A stretch of 64,000 nt of DNA from Nemertoderma westbladi (lineage: Eukaryota; Xenacoelomorpha; Nemertodermatida; Nemertodermatidae), in assembly GCA_032718475.1 (NCBI GenBank), contig JAUCBJ010001139.1:27256-91255 (forward strand), read 5' to 3'. Shown here piece by piece: positions 33,742 to 45,396 of the stretch. The notes under the pieces are model-generated. The model worked only from the letters and a program-made list of their open reading frames with translations, did no database searches and was not told where the DNA came from. Every line of letters starts with the position of its first letter. Position 1 is the first letter of the stretch. Position numbers and translations under genes: made by a program.

Positions 33742-35430
33742 TTAATTAGAACTTTCACTTTGAATATCTGGCGACAGTTTGTTGCGCAATGCGCGAACCA
33801 GCCCACCGGAACCACTGCTGGTTATACCACGACCCACTTGATCAGAACTTTCACTTTGAATATCGGGCGACTCAAATTTGCTGCGAATTAAACGCACCCA
33901 CCCACCGGAACCACTGCTGGGGATACTACCACCCATTTGATCAGAACTTTCACTTTGAATGTCGGGCGACACTTTGTTGCGCAATGCGCGAACCAGCCCA
34001 CCGGAACCACTGCTGGTTATACCACGACCCACATGATCTGAACTTTCACTTTGAATGTCGGGCGACTCCAATTTGTTGCGCACCTGTTCGCCACTGTTGG
34101 GGATATGGTTCTGGAATTCTGCATATCGCTGGGGCACTACTTTTTCTAAATCAGTTAGTTTTTGGGTAAAATCTTGTAGATTATCAAGTGATTGTAGCAT
34201 CGCAATGCAGCCCGATTCCTTCCAGGCAGTTTCCACTATTTTCGTGATGTGGTTTTGAAAAATGTCGTACAATACCCGATTTATGTCAGACTGCTGAAAT
34301 TCTTTAGAGCTACTCTTCTCCACATAATCTCTAAAGCACCCAAGGACAATGTCACAGACCATTTTACGATATCGCTTGTCGTCTAAATATTTTCCAAGGG
34401 GAAGTTCACTTTTCTCAAATAAGTTGATGATAAACTTTCTTTGTATTCTTTTTGAAATAAGTTCAGGCCTTGCATGCAAGTCCTTAACTGAAATATATTT
34501 TTCGGGCCCGCGCAATTCATTCCAATTATTTTCTTGATGACCGAAGCAATGTATTTCGATCCAGCTAATTGCAGCCCTAAGTAGATTGGGAACCGAGCTG
34601 ATCTGTGGATCTGTGTGCATCTTGTCCAACTTATACAGGTTGACCTCTGAAGAAATGTTCTTCCTCGATTCGTAGTCAATGCCTTCCCCCCTATTCAGCA
34701 GCACAGTAGTACTTGTATCTGAGTGGGATTGGGATTCATATTTACTTATTAATGACATAACGTTTTCTTCCCTCCTTTTAAAGAATTTCCACTGAAGTAT
34801 GCTGTGACGATCAAAAATCGAGGTAACGGTATTGGCATCAGCTTTGTTACGAAAATATAATACAACTTCTACGTTGTATGTAAGTCTGTCTTTAACGAAT
34901 ACTTTCACCTTGTTGTGATGTTCGCCTATCTGTTGATAACCCATTCCTCCAAATACGATGTAAGTATTCATGTCATCCCCATCTGGGGATAACAAATACA
35001 AATTGAATTTCTTACCATACAATTCAACCCTAGTATAGAAATATCCATGTTTTTTCATTGTACCGATATCTTTTTTAACAAATATGGTGAGTTTCACGAC
35101 GCACTCAAATTCGGCCTGTTTCTCATTCGGATACTTTATCCTTATTCTCAACAAATGATTATCCAACAGGTCCTTTTTCTCAATATCTGTTATCCAATAA
35201 CTGGCTAGTCTAAAAATGGGGTCGGAGTAGGGGAATGTGTAAATTCCGCTATGAAGGAACTCTTCCAGAGTTTTCCAACTTCCAATATTATTATATTCGA
35301 ATTGTTCGGTATTTGGGCCCAATATCCTAGGCAGGCGGTTGGGGTCGGCCAAATCTTCCCAATTGTCTCGAATCATTGCTTCTGATAGTGGACGTTTCCA
35401 TGGATTCTCGAAACACCACTTGCGCAACAT
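33742..35430 (-). CDS. Orphan 562-residue protein with C-terminal tandem repeats
   Basis: A single long frame. Residues 1-240 are mixed alpha/beta (WKTLEEFLHSGIYTFPYSDP, then FECVVKLTIFVKKD and FNLYLLSPDGDDMNTYIVFG). Residues 270-440 look helical. From about 455 there are four copies of a 31-37 residue repeat with SPDIQSESSD, VGRGITSSGSGG and LVRALRNK, the last one cut short at the stop. The repeats are nearly identical at the DNA level, so the array is young. No transmembrane segment, signal peptide or motif of a family I know is visible. A poly(A) signal follows at 33689-33694. I do not recognise a function. It could be a lineage-specific host gene or an old domesticated element gene. Confidence 0.75.
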   Translation of the reverse strand: MLRKWCFENPWKRPLSEAMIRDNWEDLADPNRLPRILGPNTEQFEYNNIGSWKTLEEFLHSGIYTFPYSDPIFRLASYWITDIEKKDLLDNHLLRIRIKYPNEKQAEFECVVKLTIFVKKDIGTMKKHGYFYTRVELYGKKFNLYLLSPDGDDMNTYIVFGGMGYQQIGEHHNKVKVFVKDRLTYNVEVVLYFRNKADANTVTSIFDRHSILQWKFFKRREENVMSLISKYESQSHSDTSTTVLLNRGEGIDYESRKNISSEVNLYKLDKMHTDPQISSVPNLLRAAISWIEIHCFGHQENNWNELRGPEKYISVKDLHARPELISKRIQRKFIINLFEKSELPLGKYLDDKRYRKMVCDIVLGCFRDYVEKSSSKEFQQSDINRVLYDIFQNHITKIVETAWKESGCIAMLQSLDNLQDFTQKLTDLEKVVPQRYAEFQNHIPNSGEQVRNKLESPDIQSESSDHVGRGITSSGSGGLVRALRNKVSPDIQSESSDQMGGSIPSSGSGGWVRLIRSKFESPDIQSESSDQVGRGITSSGSGGLVRALRNKLSPDIQSESSN

Positions 35431-35439
35431 TATTTATTT

Positions 35440-37300
35440 TGTACAAGCTGCGTTATGATTGATACCACACATACGAAGCCAAAAAATACTTAAATGTTAT
35501 CTGAAACTGTTATATGATAAATAAATAAGTTGACTTGAACAGATAAGTTATATTCATTTTCTATTTATTTAAAATTGGTTATTTTTATATTATATTTAAG
35601 AATCAGAAGATTGTTACGGATTCTAGAAATACATTGAATTTTTGCATAACTTAGATATCAACGAAAGCACGATTTCCTAGTTAGTTCCTGAAAGTCAGTA
35701 CCTTATCTTAGATGTTGTTGGACGAGCCACGAAAGTACACCGTGTCCTGGAATATTGTAGTAATTCAGTGACACGGAACGTCATTATGCGTCGGGGTGGC
35801 TGGAATAAACGTGGTGGGTGGAAAATTTAGGCCTACTTACTTAACATACAGTAAAGACGTACAGGTACAGTAGTATCAACGGCTACCGGTGCTATACTCG
35901 GTACACGGTTTTTTATTTCTTTCACTTTCAACTCTCAATTATTAAGATAAAAAACGTTTATTTACTCATAGTAATAAATGTACTAAATTTTTTAGAAAAA
36001 ATAATACTGTAGTCGGGGTGTCTGGAATAAGAGAATTGTGGGTGGATTTTTTTTCAAAAATTAATAGCCGTGTCGCCCCGTCTATTCGTGACTCCAGAGT
36101 GCGTCCTCTTTAGAGGGTGAGCCATAATGTTTATTTTCGCTTTCATTCTTCAGAGCTCCAATGCTTTAAATTAGGCGTCTCCCGTCTGCCCGTCGATATT
36201 GCTCCAGTCATACAGCAGTTATTAAATAACCGGTATTAATGAAAAAATGTAATTGTTAGGAGTAAAATAATGAAATTCGTCGGCAAAAAGTCAAACTATA
36301 GTATAGTAAGTAAAAAATATGTGAAAAAACAGATATTTAAGTATGCCGAAGTCAAGTTAACTAGTCATATAATTTTAGCAGTGTGCTCCTTTCAAACGCG
36401 GTTTGAAGCTACTTGTAGAAAAAACTATTCTATTTGTATTTATAAACGAGCAGTTCACTATGCCAATGATCTCAAAAACCAAATATTACATAAGCATGTC
36501 GAAGATACGATAGTTTGCTGAAACGGCATTTGAATAGAAATACCGATCATCACTTTCAGACATCTCGCTTTCCAATTCCCTTCTGATCACTGGAAAGATC
36601 ATCAAAATCTTATAATGCAAAATAATTACTTAAATATTGCACAATGACATCATCACTACAATGGTAATAAGTAGTACTGATTCCAATGTTATGTAAGTCA
36701 ATAATGCGATCAATAGTAAGTAATTCATCTATCACACTATTCCGCAAGGTCCCCAGCAACGACTTCCACATGGACCCTGGCTACGACTTCTACAAGGTTC
36801 GCCGCTACGACGACTTCCACGTTGTCCCTGGCTACGAATCCCTCCTGTCTACCCACTCCATCTACCTCCAACATCCCCCGTCCACACACTCCACCTACCT
36901 CCACAAACCTGGTCCATATTTCCGGTTAACAACCCTCTGTCCATTCCCCTAAACGTTTTGTTTCTCTTAGTCGTCCTATTTGAATGTGCTATTATGGTGG
37001 TTCATTAATCATTGCATCCTCTATATTACTCCTTAGGAATATTCCAGAACATTACTTAATAACCAATTAGTCCCTCCTACGTATTAATTTAGGAGTTTGC
37101 AAAACACCCCATCATTAAACTCTCTAGTCTGAAAACCCTATGTGCAATTGAAAAATACCCTATGTCGAATTTGCTTTTACTAGTGATAAGACTGAAGACC
37201 CTAACACACTGTAATATGGTAGAACACCATATCTCGTTGAGATAGGGTGCTCTGCCACATAATAATATTTCTTAATAATAAAAAAAATCAGGGGCTAATA
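35440..37300. other. Intergenic stretch
   Basis: No gene could be supported. A 38-bp unit GTCGGGGTGnCTGGAATAA...GTGGGTGGA occurs at 35787-35822 and 36012-36046. A degenerate proline-codon-rich repeat (ACTTCCACATGGACCCTGGC) lies at 36755-36935. Its open frame is attributed to the repeat. Confidence 0.45.
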
Positions 37301-37312
37301 AAATGGCAGCTG

Positions 37313-37478
37313 TCTTTGAAATTAATACTCCATATCTCAAGAACCTGTGGCCTAGTGGTTGTAGTCTCGGCTTCCACCTCGAGGTCCCAGGTTCGAATCC
37401 GACACCACGCTGATGAGACCCAGTAAGGTCGAAACGCGTACGTGGTTTGGAGAGATATGAGATATTAATTTCAAAAAA
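37313..37478 (+). mobile_element. tRNA-derived SINE with a second domain
   Basis: A tRNA-like head has an A-box-like TGTGGCCTAGTGGTTGTAG and a B-box GGTTCGAATCC. It is followed by CTGATGAGACCCAGTAAGGT and CGAAACGCGTACG, a body of the type found in many deuterostome and lophotrochozoan SINEs. Inverted copies of TTTGAAATTAATA lie at both edges (37313 and 37466). It has no Pol III terminator-bounded tRNA end, so it is a retroposed SINE, not a tRNA gene. Confidence 0.7.
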
Positions 37479-37929
37479 AATTACGCGATTCCTAAATTTG
37501 TACACTACCCGGTTAAAAAGTACGCATGTGATGGGATTAGTCCTACAATTGCGCCAATAAAAGATAAGTTATTTTTCGGCAAAATAAACTTATCATTCGA
37601 GGTTAAGACCCCTAGATTCCTTACTATAATAAATACCTCGAAAAATACATCTTGCCACCACATTGTTACTACCAATAATAATAAAACATAATAATATGGT
37701 ATATTGTTCCAAAAAGGCTACATAGGGTTTTTTTCACGATATTGAGACCTGCAAGGGGTGGAGATACGGTAAACCGGACAACACCGCGAGAAAGAGCACC
37801 CCCGACTTGCCCAGAATCGATCAAAATCGAAAAAAAATGTTGCTTAATCGGTCCAATGGATCAATATAGTTATCACTATCGCGATTAATGACACGCGTAA
37901 TCTTTATGGTTATAAAAATAACACCTTAA

Positions 37930-38649
37930 GGGGGGTACACCATTTTCGGACAACTCTTCGATTTATCACTCTCAGCGTTTCGAAATTGTTTGGTTTTGGC
38001 TATAATTTGGAATATAGGTACCTAAGATGCTATTCTACTGGACAGGGTCAGAAAAATTTGATTATTCGCTAATTAATATTAGATAATACTAGTTAACAAT
38101 AAAAAACTTAGTTGCGTTTAAAACCCTAACTTTTTACAGTTTTGAATACAATCACATGAAAGTTTTTTATATGATAGATCAAAGATGGGGCAACATAACT
38201 ATCAGGGGAAATTTTGTGAAAATAATTCTGCACCGCTAGGTGGCGCTGCAAATTTACGCAATTTTTTTTAGGTTTGTTATAAATAGTATTAAATTTTATT
38301 AACAAAAAATTTCGAAAAGTTGTCTGATACTATTATGCAGGGTGGCCATGTAGACACCCACAGAAAGTTTCAGACTAATTACTTACAAATTGTAGAAGTA
38401 GTCGGGTTTTGAAGTTGACAATTTCATAAAAAGAATAGTTGGAGATAATCGACCTTTCATTGTACATAGTAATAGTAATTTCAATAGGAATCCCTAAATG
38501 GAAATTGTTATAACTTGAAAACTAAAAGAGCTATTAAATAGCGGTTTTCAGATTTGGAAACACCATTTAATCGTGCATTATAATAAATCATAAAAATAAT
38601 TTCGACATATTTTGGACCAAAATTGTGTACCCCCCCCCCCCCCCCCCCC
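37930..38649. mobile_element. Element with G-run termini (GGGGGGTACAC)
   Basis: The left end GGGGGGTACACCATTTTCGG is inverted at the right as CCAAAATTGTGTAC followed by a 20-bp C run (38630-38649). The flanking triplet TAA occurs on both sides (37927-37929 and 38650-38652). There is no long open frame in the 720 bp, so it would be non-autonomous. Confidence 0.6.
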
Positions 38650-38659
38650 TAATTATAAT

Positions 38660-39750
38660 TGTTGCCGTTTCAGAGAATTTCTTTCATAATTGGTAAAGAT
38701 ACTCACATGTGTGGAGGGGAACAATTGGTCAAAATTGTTTTTGGAGTCCAAGGGCCACCCTGCAGGCACAACCATTGATATCATAGAACAGATATGCCTG
38801 TGCATGATGTTGTTCCGCGGCAGCAGCCTGGTGAGGGGAAATGGTGAGGGGAAATGTCGGGGTTAGACCTTCCCGAAAGCCTGCGATGAGATAGCAGTTT
38901 AGAAAAGAGCCGAACTGTGGCGTTTTTGTGCTGCAGGTAATGAATGCTAGTTGTCTGTTTTAATTTATGTATGTTGGCATGTTGGGTCTCCCCAACAATC
39001 ATAAGATAATTTAAATCATATTATTATATGCAATAACTACATAACATCACAACTGCGACAAAGTAATGATTTTACAAATTTGAGGAAAAAAAGTAAATTC
39101 AGTAACCAAAATGTAGGTACAAAAATGTAATAAATTAAACAAGAATTAATATATCAAATAATACTCACTATTAGAGACGCAATAACAAAATTAGAAAAAA
39201 AATTATGTTTGATTTTTAATTTCTTCATATCTTATTATAAATTCCGTTCTCCGCACATAATGAATCGCCAGAAATACGAACAAAGGTCTGGTACAATAAT
39301 GACATTTACACAGCTTATTCTGTTTGGAATTTTGCATCTATTGTCGCGTAAATCTGACAATTCGTTGTCAGTCTTTCTGTCCGTCAACTTAAAACCCATC
39401 GAATACAGAATTCTTATCGATTTATATTTGCGGAAAAAGCCTGTAATATTTACTAGCAACGCGCTGTATATCGTAGGATAATTATTAAATTACTATAAAA
39501 AAAATTATGATATTAATTATCAATAAATACGTGTAAGAATAGTTAAAGAACTGCAACGCATCAACGGGGGTTTCAATAAAATCCACGATTATTGTAACGA
39601 ACATCAGCGTACATCAGCAGCACAAACACATCGCTACCGGTAGTACAAAAAATAACATGGCCATGGCAGATAACTCACCATAAAATAATAAGTATAATAT
39701 GGAATATAAATAATAAATACACCCCCCCCCCCCCCCCTGGTCGACCCATG
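38660..39750. other. Intergenic stretch
   Basis: No gene could be supported. Antiparallel frames at 39209-39481 are AT-driven and have no recognisable content. A 16-bp C run (39722-39737) lies just downstream of the syntaxin-8 stop codon. Confidence 0.45.
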
Positions 39751-39751
39751 C

Positions 39752-40384
39752 CTAGACACATGCGATAACCAGAATGGTTATTATCAGGAGCACAATAATC
39801 ACGATTAGCACGCAGTTACCGCTCTTTACAGATACAGTTGTAACGCTGCGAGTCTCTCCGACGAGTTTAGTGTCAACCTTGTTAACATGGCCGGTGATAT
39901 CATCGATCATTCGGTTCTGTGACTCAACCTCGTCGCCTATCAGCAGCCCGACTTGCTTCTGTCGGTTCAGAGCCGCGCTCAGCGCTTCCAGACCCTTGTC
40001 CTGGTCTGAGAGCATTTGCTGTTGGTGCTGTTTGATCTCCTCTGAGTCCAGTCCGTCTAGTCTCGGCCCTGCTGTCTCTTCCGTAGTCCACGGATTCGGT
40101 GGTGAGTAACCGAACCCGACTGTATCATGGTCATCATCGTCGCTCAGCTGTTTGAAACGGCTAGTCAGCTGGGTGAGGAGGTTCTCTCGTCTGTTCTGCT
40201 CGTAGGGTGTTAACCGGTTGCCGTGCCGGATCAGGGATTGCTCGAGGTTACGACACGAAGCCCCGAGTTTATTTATCGAGGAGTCTATGTAGCCCCGTGG
40301 TTGTCCCGATTGAATGTGTTGGGTTATTTGTTGGGACAGTTGGTTGGCCCGTTGGTATTCGTCCATCCATCGTTCAGTATCCAT
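39752..40384 (-). CDS. STX8: Syntaxin-8 (Qc-SNARE), intronless
   Basis: 210 residues, full length for the family. I chose the ATG at 40384 because MDTERWMDEYQRANQLSQQI aligns with the family N-terminus, whereas the upstream extension in the same frame does not. Residues 14-80 form an N-terminal helical segment. Residues 93-99 (SPPNPWT) and 112-120 match conserved linker segments. Residues about 118-180 form the SNARE motif with the central-layer glutamine at 156 (VESQNRMIDD). Residues 190-209 form the C-terminal membrane anchor. Syntaxin-8 pairs with syntaxin-7, Vti1b and VAMP8 or VAMP7 in late endosome fusion. Vertebrate STX8 has several introns, and this copy has none but is fully open. It may be an intron-free functional gene or a young retrocopy. 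A LINE begins 130 bp upstream on the other strand. Confidence 0.9.
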   Translation of the reverse strand: MDTERWMDEYQRANQLSQQITQHIQSGQPRGYIDSSINKLGASCRNLEQSLIRHGNRLTPYEQNRRENLLTQLTSRFKQLSDDDDHDTVGFGYSPPNPWTTEETAGPRLDGLDSEEIKQHQQQMLSDQDKGLEALSAALNRQKQVGLLIGDEVESQNRMIDDITGHVNKVDTKLVGETRSVTTVSVKSGNCVLIVIIVLLIITILVIACV

Positions 40385-40516
40385 TATATCAGACCTAATC
40401 AACTCTTCTATTGCTACTCTTGTACTCCAGTACAGTACTCTGAATACGAATGCAGTAATGTTCTGCTGTTTGTTAGTTTTAGTTAGGCCTACTGTCTGAC
40501 TAACTGACTGTACTCC

Positions 40517-42005
40517 ATGCACCATGAGAATAACATGGATAAGCAAAGAAATTCTAATTTATGTTTATATGTACCGTTATTGAGTTGCTGTGTTATGGCT
40601 ACGAATCAGGTACTGGTAAAAACTAAAACTAAAACTAATGGAACTTCAAAAACGCGACAATCAGTTGGCTCGACCTCGATTGCAAGAAATTCTAACAGTT
40701 TCTCTTTGTTGAGTCAGTCTGCGGGTGACGAAGACGAAGAGTGTGTGACTTGTCATAAGCGAGTAATCCACAACGGCCTACAGTGTCACCAGTCTGCCAG
40801 TGTCGCAGTGTGGGAATTGGGAACACTCCAATCACTCGAAAATCCCTGCAAATGTCTACAATCTTCTGGGGACTCTGGATTGTTTAGTATATCTTTGCAT
40901 ATCATGCCGAAAACTTCCAGTGACTTTATCCAAAACTAGAACTATCACTACCGTTGACTCTAAGCTGGATGCATTGTGTACCCAACTTGGAGACCTGCAG
41001 AAGTTCCTACTTGGCCACAATGACCATGATGCCAAGTTGGATTCACCTGCAACTCTTGAGGATGAAGACAGTAATACGAAATCAACTGAGGCAGCTTCCT
41101 CCTGGAAGTAACAACAATCTCGCAATAATAATAAGAGAAAGAAACCCTCAGTTACAGTCCAGTCCAATGAGGATAGCTCCATGGCCACTCCTCTGCGCGC
41201 ACATAACCTGGAGGAGAAAATACAAGTATGTATGGAAAATGCCTTGAGATCTAACGCACAATCCCAAGAAGTAGCAAAGACAGTCTATGTTGAGAACATG
41301 CCAGACTCTGACAGCAAGGACGCTGACAATACGTACTTCACCCGGGTGCTAAATCATATTAACTGTAGTTCAGTGAAATCCTTTAATCTTCGGCGACTCA
41401 AGAAATCCCAAATACAGAGGAATCCGGGATTGGTTGAAGTGACATTTTCGACTTCTCCTGAAGCTGATTTGGTGCTCTCTAAGTGTCGTACTCTATCTTC
41501 AAGCAATGAATTCAAACGAATTTTCATTCGGCCAGACATATCCTCCAGTGTTAGGCAACATAGAGATATTCTTCGAGCCCACGTATATCTCTCCAGGATT
41601 TCGCCATCTGCGATGCAATCTGCGCATCAGCTATCAGTAGTTTATGATTCGCGCGATGGAACCTACTCACTCCGAACAAGACAGGACACTGGAAAAATTG
41701 ATAGGAGTTCTAGAGTCCAGTTGAACGAGGCAGAGTATCTTGCTGCCAAACATCATTTCGAAACCCGACGTAAAACTCCAACAGCTAGGAAATCTGTTGG
41801 AAATACAACAGTACCAAGGAAATCAGGGACAACTGCGCATTACAATATTCCCGTACCAATGGTATCTAGTCCCCAGGTCTCTAGAATCTCTGACGTCTCT
41901 GTCTTTCAGGAATCTGAAACCCCAGGGGATCTGGTAGTCGATCTCCTGATCAATCGGAAAACGGGAACACGGAGACATCACATATTTAGGAACAATGAGA
42001 AATGA
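40517..42005 (+). pseudogene. LINE ORF1 (PHD-like zinc finger), broken
   Basis: The first part (40517-40800, one frame) has CVTCHKRVIHNGLQCH. The continuation in the next frame (40800-41111) has CGNWEHSNH...CISCRK. Together these give a Cys/His pattern like the PHD-type finger of CR1 ORF1 proteins. A TAA at 41109-41111 interrupts the second frame, which then runs open from 41181 to 42005 (274 residues) with an RNA-binding-like segment (TVYVENMPDSDS...VEVTFSTSPEADLVLSKCRT). ORF1 proteins bind the element RNA. One frameshift and one stop make it non-functional as it stands. Confidence 0.75.
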
Positions 42006-44876
42006 AACACCTAATTGTACAAGCGATTATCTTTGCTACTACACAAATGTCCAATCCCTCGGGAGTGTTGCTAAACAATCTGAGCTTGATGTTATGCTAT
42101 CTTCTTGTAAATACTCTGTCATTGGACTAACTGAAACTGATCTACACCCACCAACCCCAGACTCTGCTGTTCTAGGTGTCTATCAAGATGTCTACGAGAT
42201 ATTCCGTTGCGATCGATCTGACCGTTCTATGGGTGGAGCAGCACTAATCTGCAAACGGTCTCTCCAACCCTTAGAGGTACAAATTCCTGAGAAGTTTAGC
42301 GAAGTCGAATGCGTCATTCTCGACAGCAACGCGGGTGATAAAGTGCGATTTGCCTGTATATACAGGCCACCTGATACTTGTTACAAGGATAGAACCTCGT
42401 TGTATAGATACAATAGTTTAACATGTAGTTTAATGGATTGGTTATGTGATGTTGCACACCCTACTATTATTGTAGGGGATTTTAATTATCCGGATTTTAA
42501 TTGGTCCGATCGCGGCAATAATGGATGTGTTATTACTTCGGAATTTAGTGAAGTTTTGATACGTAATAATTTAACTCAATATATTGATTTCCCTACAAGG
42601 GGAAACAATATTCTCGATCTCCTTCTCTGTTCAGATGAGGATCAAATTTTTAATGTAAATAGTGAACCGCATTTTGGAAGTAGTGATCACTCTGCCTTTT
42701 CTTTTAATTTAGCATGTGCGTCACTGATTGAAGAAAGTCAATCTGGCACACATTTTTGATTTCGTAAAATGGACCTTAGGACCTTCTAGGCATTAAGTCA
42801 CACTTAGAAAGTATTGATTGGAATAACTTATTCAGTAATGGTAACTCTGCTCAATCATGTTGGGACGAGTTCCATGGTGAATTATTATCAGCTTTTGACC
42901 GTTTTGTACCTAAGTTTACACCTAGTAGAAACCCCCGCAGGCACCCTCTGCACATCCGAAGACTGTTAGCTAGAAAGCGGCGCCTCTGGAGGAAAATAAC
43001 TTCAACTCCAAATGGCACCTCGATCTATCGCGAACATAGTCAACGTTGTTCAGCAGCTATGCGGGAATTTTCTTGTAAACAGGAATTTAATGTGCTAAAT
43101 TGTGGTGACAGAAATGCATTCTATAAATATGTTAATAAGAGAAAACAGGGTTATAGTTCAGTATCGCCCCTTCTAAAGTCAGATGGTACCACTGCTCTAT
43201 CAGATTCTGATAAGGCCGAATGCCTCAGTGAACAATACTCCTCGGTTGGTGTTAATGATAACAAGTCATGCCCCACTGTAAACGCAATTACTGACTCTGT
43301 TTTCTCAGAAATTAATTTCTCTCCAAGTAAGGTGTGTAAAGCCCTAAGTAAACTGCCAGCTAAATATAGTCACTGCCCTGATGGCATCCCTGCGGCAATT
43401 CTTAAACTACTGAGATGTGAAATATCATATCCACTAAGTTATCTTTTCCAAGTTTCACTAGATACTGGAGAAGTACCAGATATTTGGAAATGTGCGGATA
43501 TAATTCCGAGTTTTAAAAAAGGTAAACGCAATATAGCTGGAAATTATCGCCCTATTTCACTGACCTCAGCAGTTTGCCGTTTATTTGAACGCATTTTGGT
43601 GCTAGAAATGGTTGATTATCTTTTACAGAATAACCTTTTATCTGCTCAACAATTTGGATTTTTACGTAACCGTAGTACGATTTTGCAGTTAATTGATTGT
43701 ACTTTTCATTGGTCAAATAATTTAAATAACCAGCAATTTACTGATATTGTATATATAGACTATGCTAAGGCATTTGATTCTGTCGTCACTACCAAGTTAC
43801 TAGAAAAAATGAAATCGTTTGGTATTTCTGGTAAAGTGCTTAACTGGTTTAAATGCTTTTTAACCGGTCGTATCCAAAGGGTCAAGGTTCGTAATAGTTA
43901 TTCATCCTACCGAAGAGTTATATCAGGGGTACCACCGGGGTCCTGTAGTGGGCCGCTGCTATTTCTTATGTTTGTCAATGATATGCCAGGTATATTTACA
44001 GAGGAGACCAGTGCTAGACTGTTCGCTGATGACACAAAATTATTTGCATCATTTGGTTATAGTGACGATCGTAACTTATTACAATCGAACCTGGATACAT
44101 TTTCGAACTGGTCAAATATCTGGCAACTTAACGTTGCAGGTGACAAATGCAAGGTGCTTACTTTAGGTAACTGTAATTGTGGTGCTAACTATAATATAAA
44201 CATTAAGGTGTTAGAAAATGTTCTATCCTATCGTGATCTAGGTGTTGAAGTAGATACGAAACTTTATTTTAAGGACCACATAGATAATATAGTAGCCAAA
44301 TGCTATAAAACAATTAATTTAATATTTAGATGCTTTGTTACCAATGATATCAGTGCTCTTCTATTTGCCTACAAAGTTTATGCTAGACCACTCGTAGAGT
44401 ATGCAAGTGCAGTGTGAAACCCATTTATATCTTGTAAGCCCTTTATTGGCTTATGTGACAAACTGGAATCGGTGCAGCGATACTTCACAATGCGTTTATT
44501 TAAGAGGTGCTCACTAGATGCAAGTATTCCATATCCAAACAGGTTAAACTTTCTAAAATTAGAAGCACTAGAACTGCGCCGTATCCACTTTGATGTGATC
44601 CTTGTGTATAAAATATTTAATGGTCTAGTAAATATTAGTCCTACTGATATTTTTAAACCCGTACCTGCATCACGATCAACACGCGGCCACACATGTAAAT
44701 TACAACAATTATCGTGCCGATCAGTAGCTGTACAAAATACTTTCTGTAATCGTGTTGTGAAGCCATGGAATTATATTCCCTTAGATACAATAACATCACC
44801 TACTTTAGAACAATTTAAGTCTGGTATATCTGCAATGAATTTTAATAGTTTTCTTAAATTTGATCGTTTTATGTAA
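41995..44876 (+). pseudogene. LINE ORF2: endonuclease and reverse transcriptase, broken
   Basis: The ATG at 41995 overlaps the end of ORF1. The endonuclease (41995-42759) has the APE-type signs NVQSL, GLTETDL, VGDFNYPDFNW and SSDHSAFSF. The frame breaks at about 42760-43060. The reverse transcriptase (43059-44417) carries GNYRPISLTS, IVYIDYAKAFDSV (first catalytic Asp), SGVPPGSCSGPLLF and RLFADDTKLF (the FADD catalytic box). A TGA at 44415-44417 replaces what is probably Trp, after which the thumb/C-terminal part continues in the same frame to 44876. So the catalytic residues are intact but the gene is split by a frameshift and a nonsense change. Such enzymes nick the target and copy the RNA at the nick. 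Confidence 0.88.
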
Positions 44877-45396
44877 CTACACTTTTAAATGGTATTTTAT
44901 GTTTAACTAAAGTTTTATTTAATTCTGCTCAAGATGCGTTCAGATCTTATTTTATTCTGTTATTTTATGTACTAAATATTATTTACATACAGTACTTACT
45001 TACTTTACTTTCGTGCCATAGCATAAGTCGCCCAGCTGTATTACTGTTTATTTTAATGTGTTACCTGTTTATGTTATATTTTAATGTGTACTTTCGCTGC
45101 TATGACCGTGATGTCTCCGGACTCCGAATAATATAATATATAATATAACCCAGTGAGTGGAACTGCATGGTAGTAGTAGCCTGATAACGCTAATACAGTA
45201 ATATGCATAGGCCTACTGTAATGTACTGTAGTAGGCCTACGATTTAACTTAAGGTATGCTTGTACAGTGGTATATGGGAATGTTTTTTAGTCAATGGTGA
45301 ATGGGGCTCTATCGCTCTATCACAGGCGCCACTTTTTATATTTAAATGGGAAAGAAGTCGAAATGATGCCGTTCGTGGCGTATCTATAATTATAAC

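Larger units (their letters stand above)
40511..45145 (+). mobile_element. CR1/L2-type LINE retrotransposon, nearly full length, inactive
   Basis: An ORF1-like region (40517-42005) is followed, with an 11-bp overlap, by an endonuclease/reverse transcriptase region (41995-44876) and a 3' tail ending in an AATAATATAATATA microsatellite. This order and tail fit CR1/L2-type non-LTR elements. The 5' end is set only by the start of coding-like sequence, near the syntaxin-8 start. At least one frameshift and a stop break each of the two ORFs. Confidence 0.88.

Noticed and set aside
37341-37412. Functional tRNA gene
   Set aside because: A- and B-box-like motifs are present, but no acceptor stem pairs, and a SINE body follows directly.
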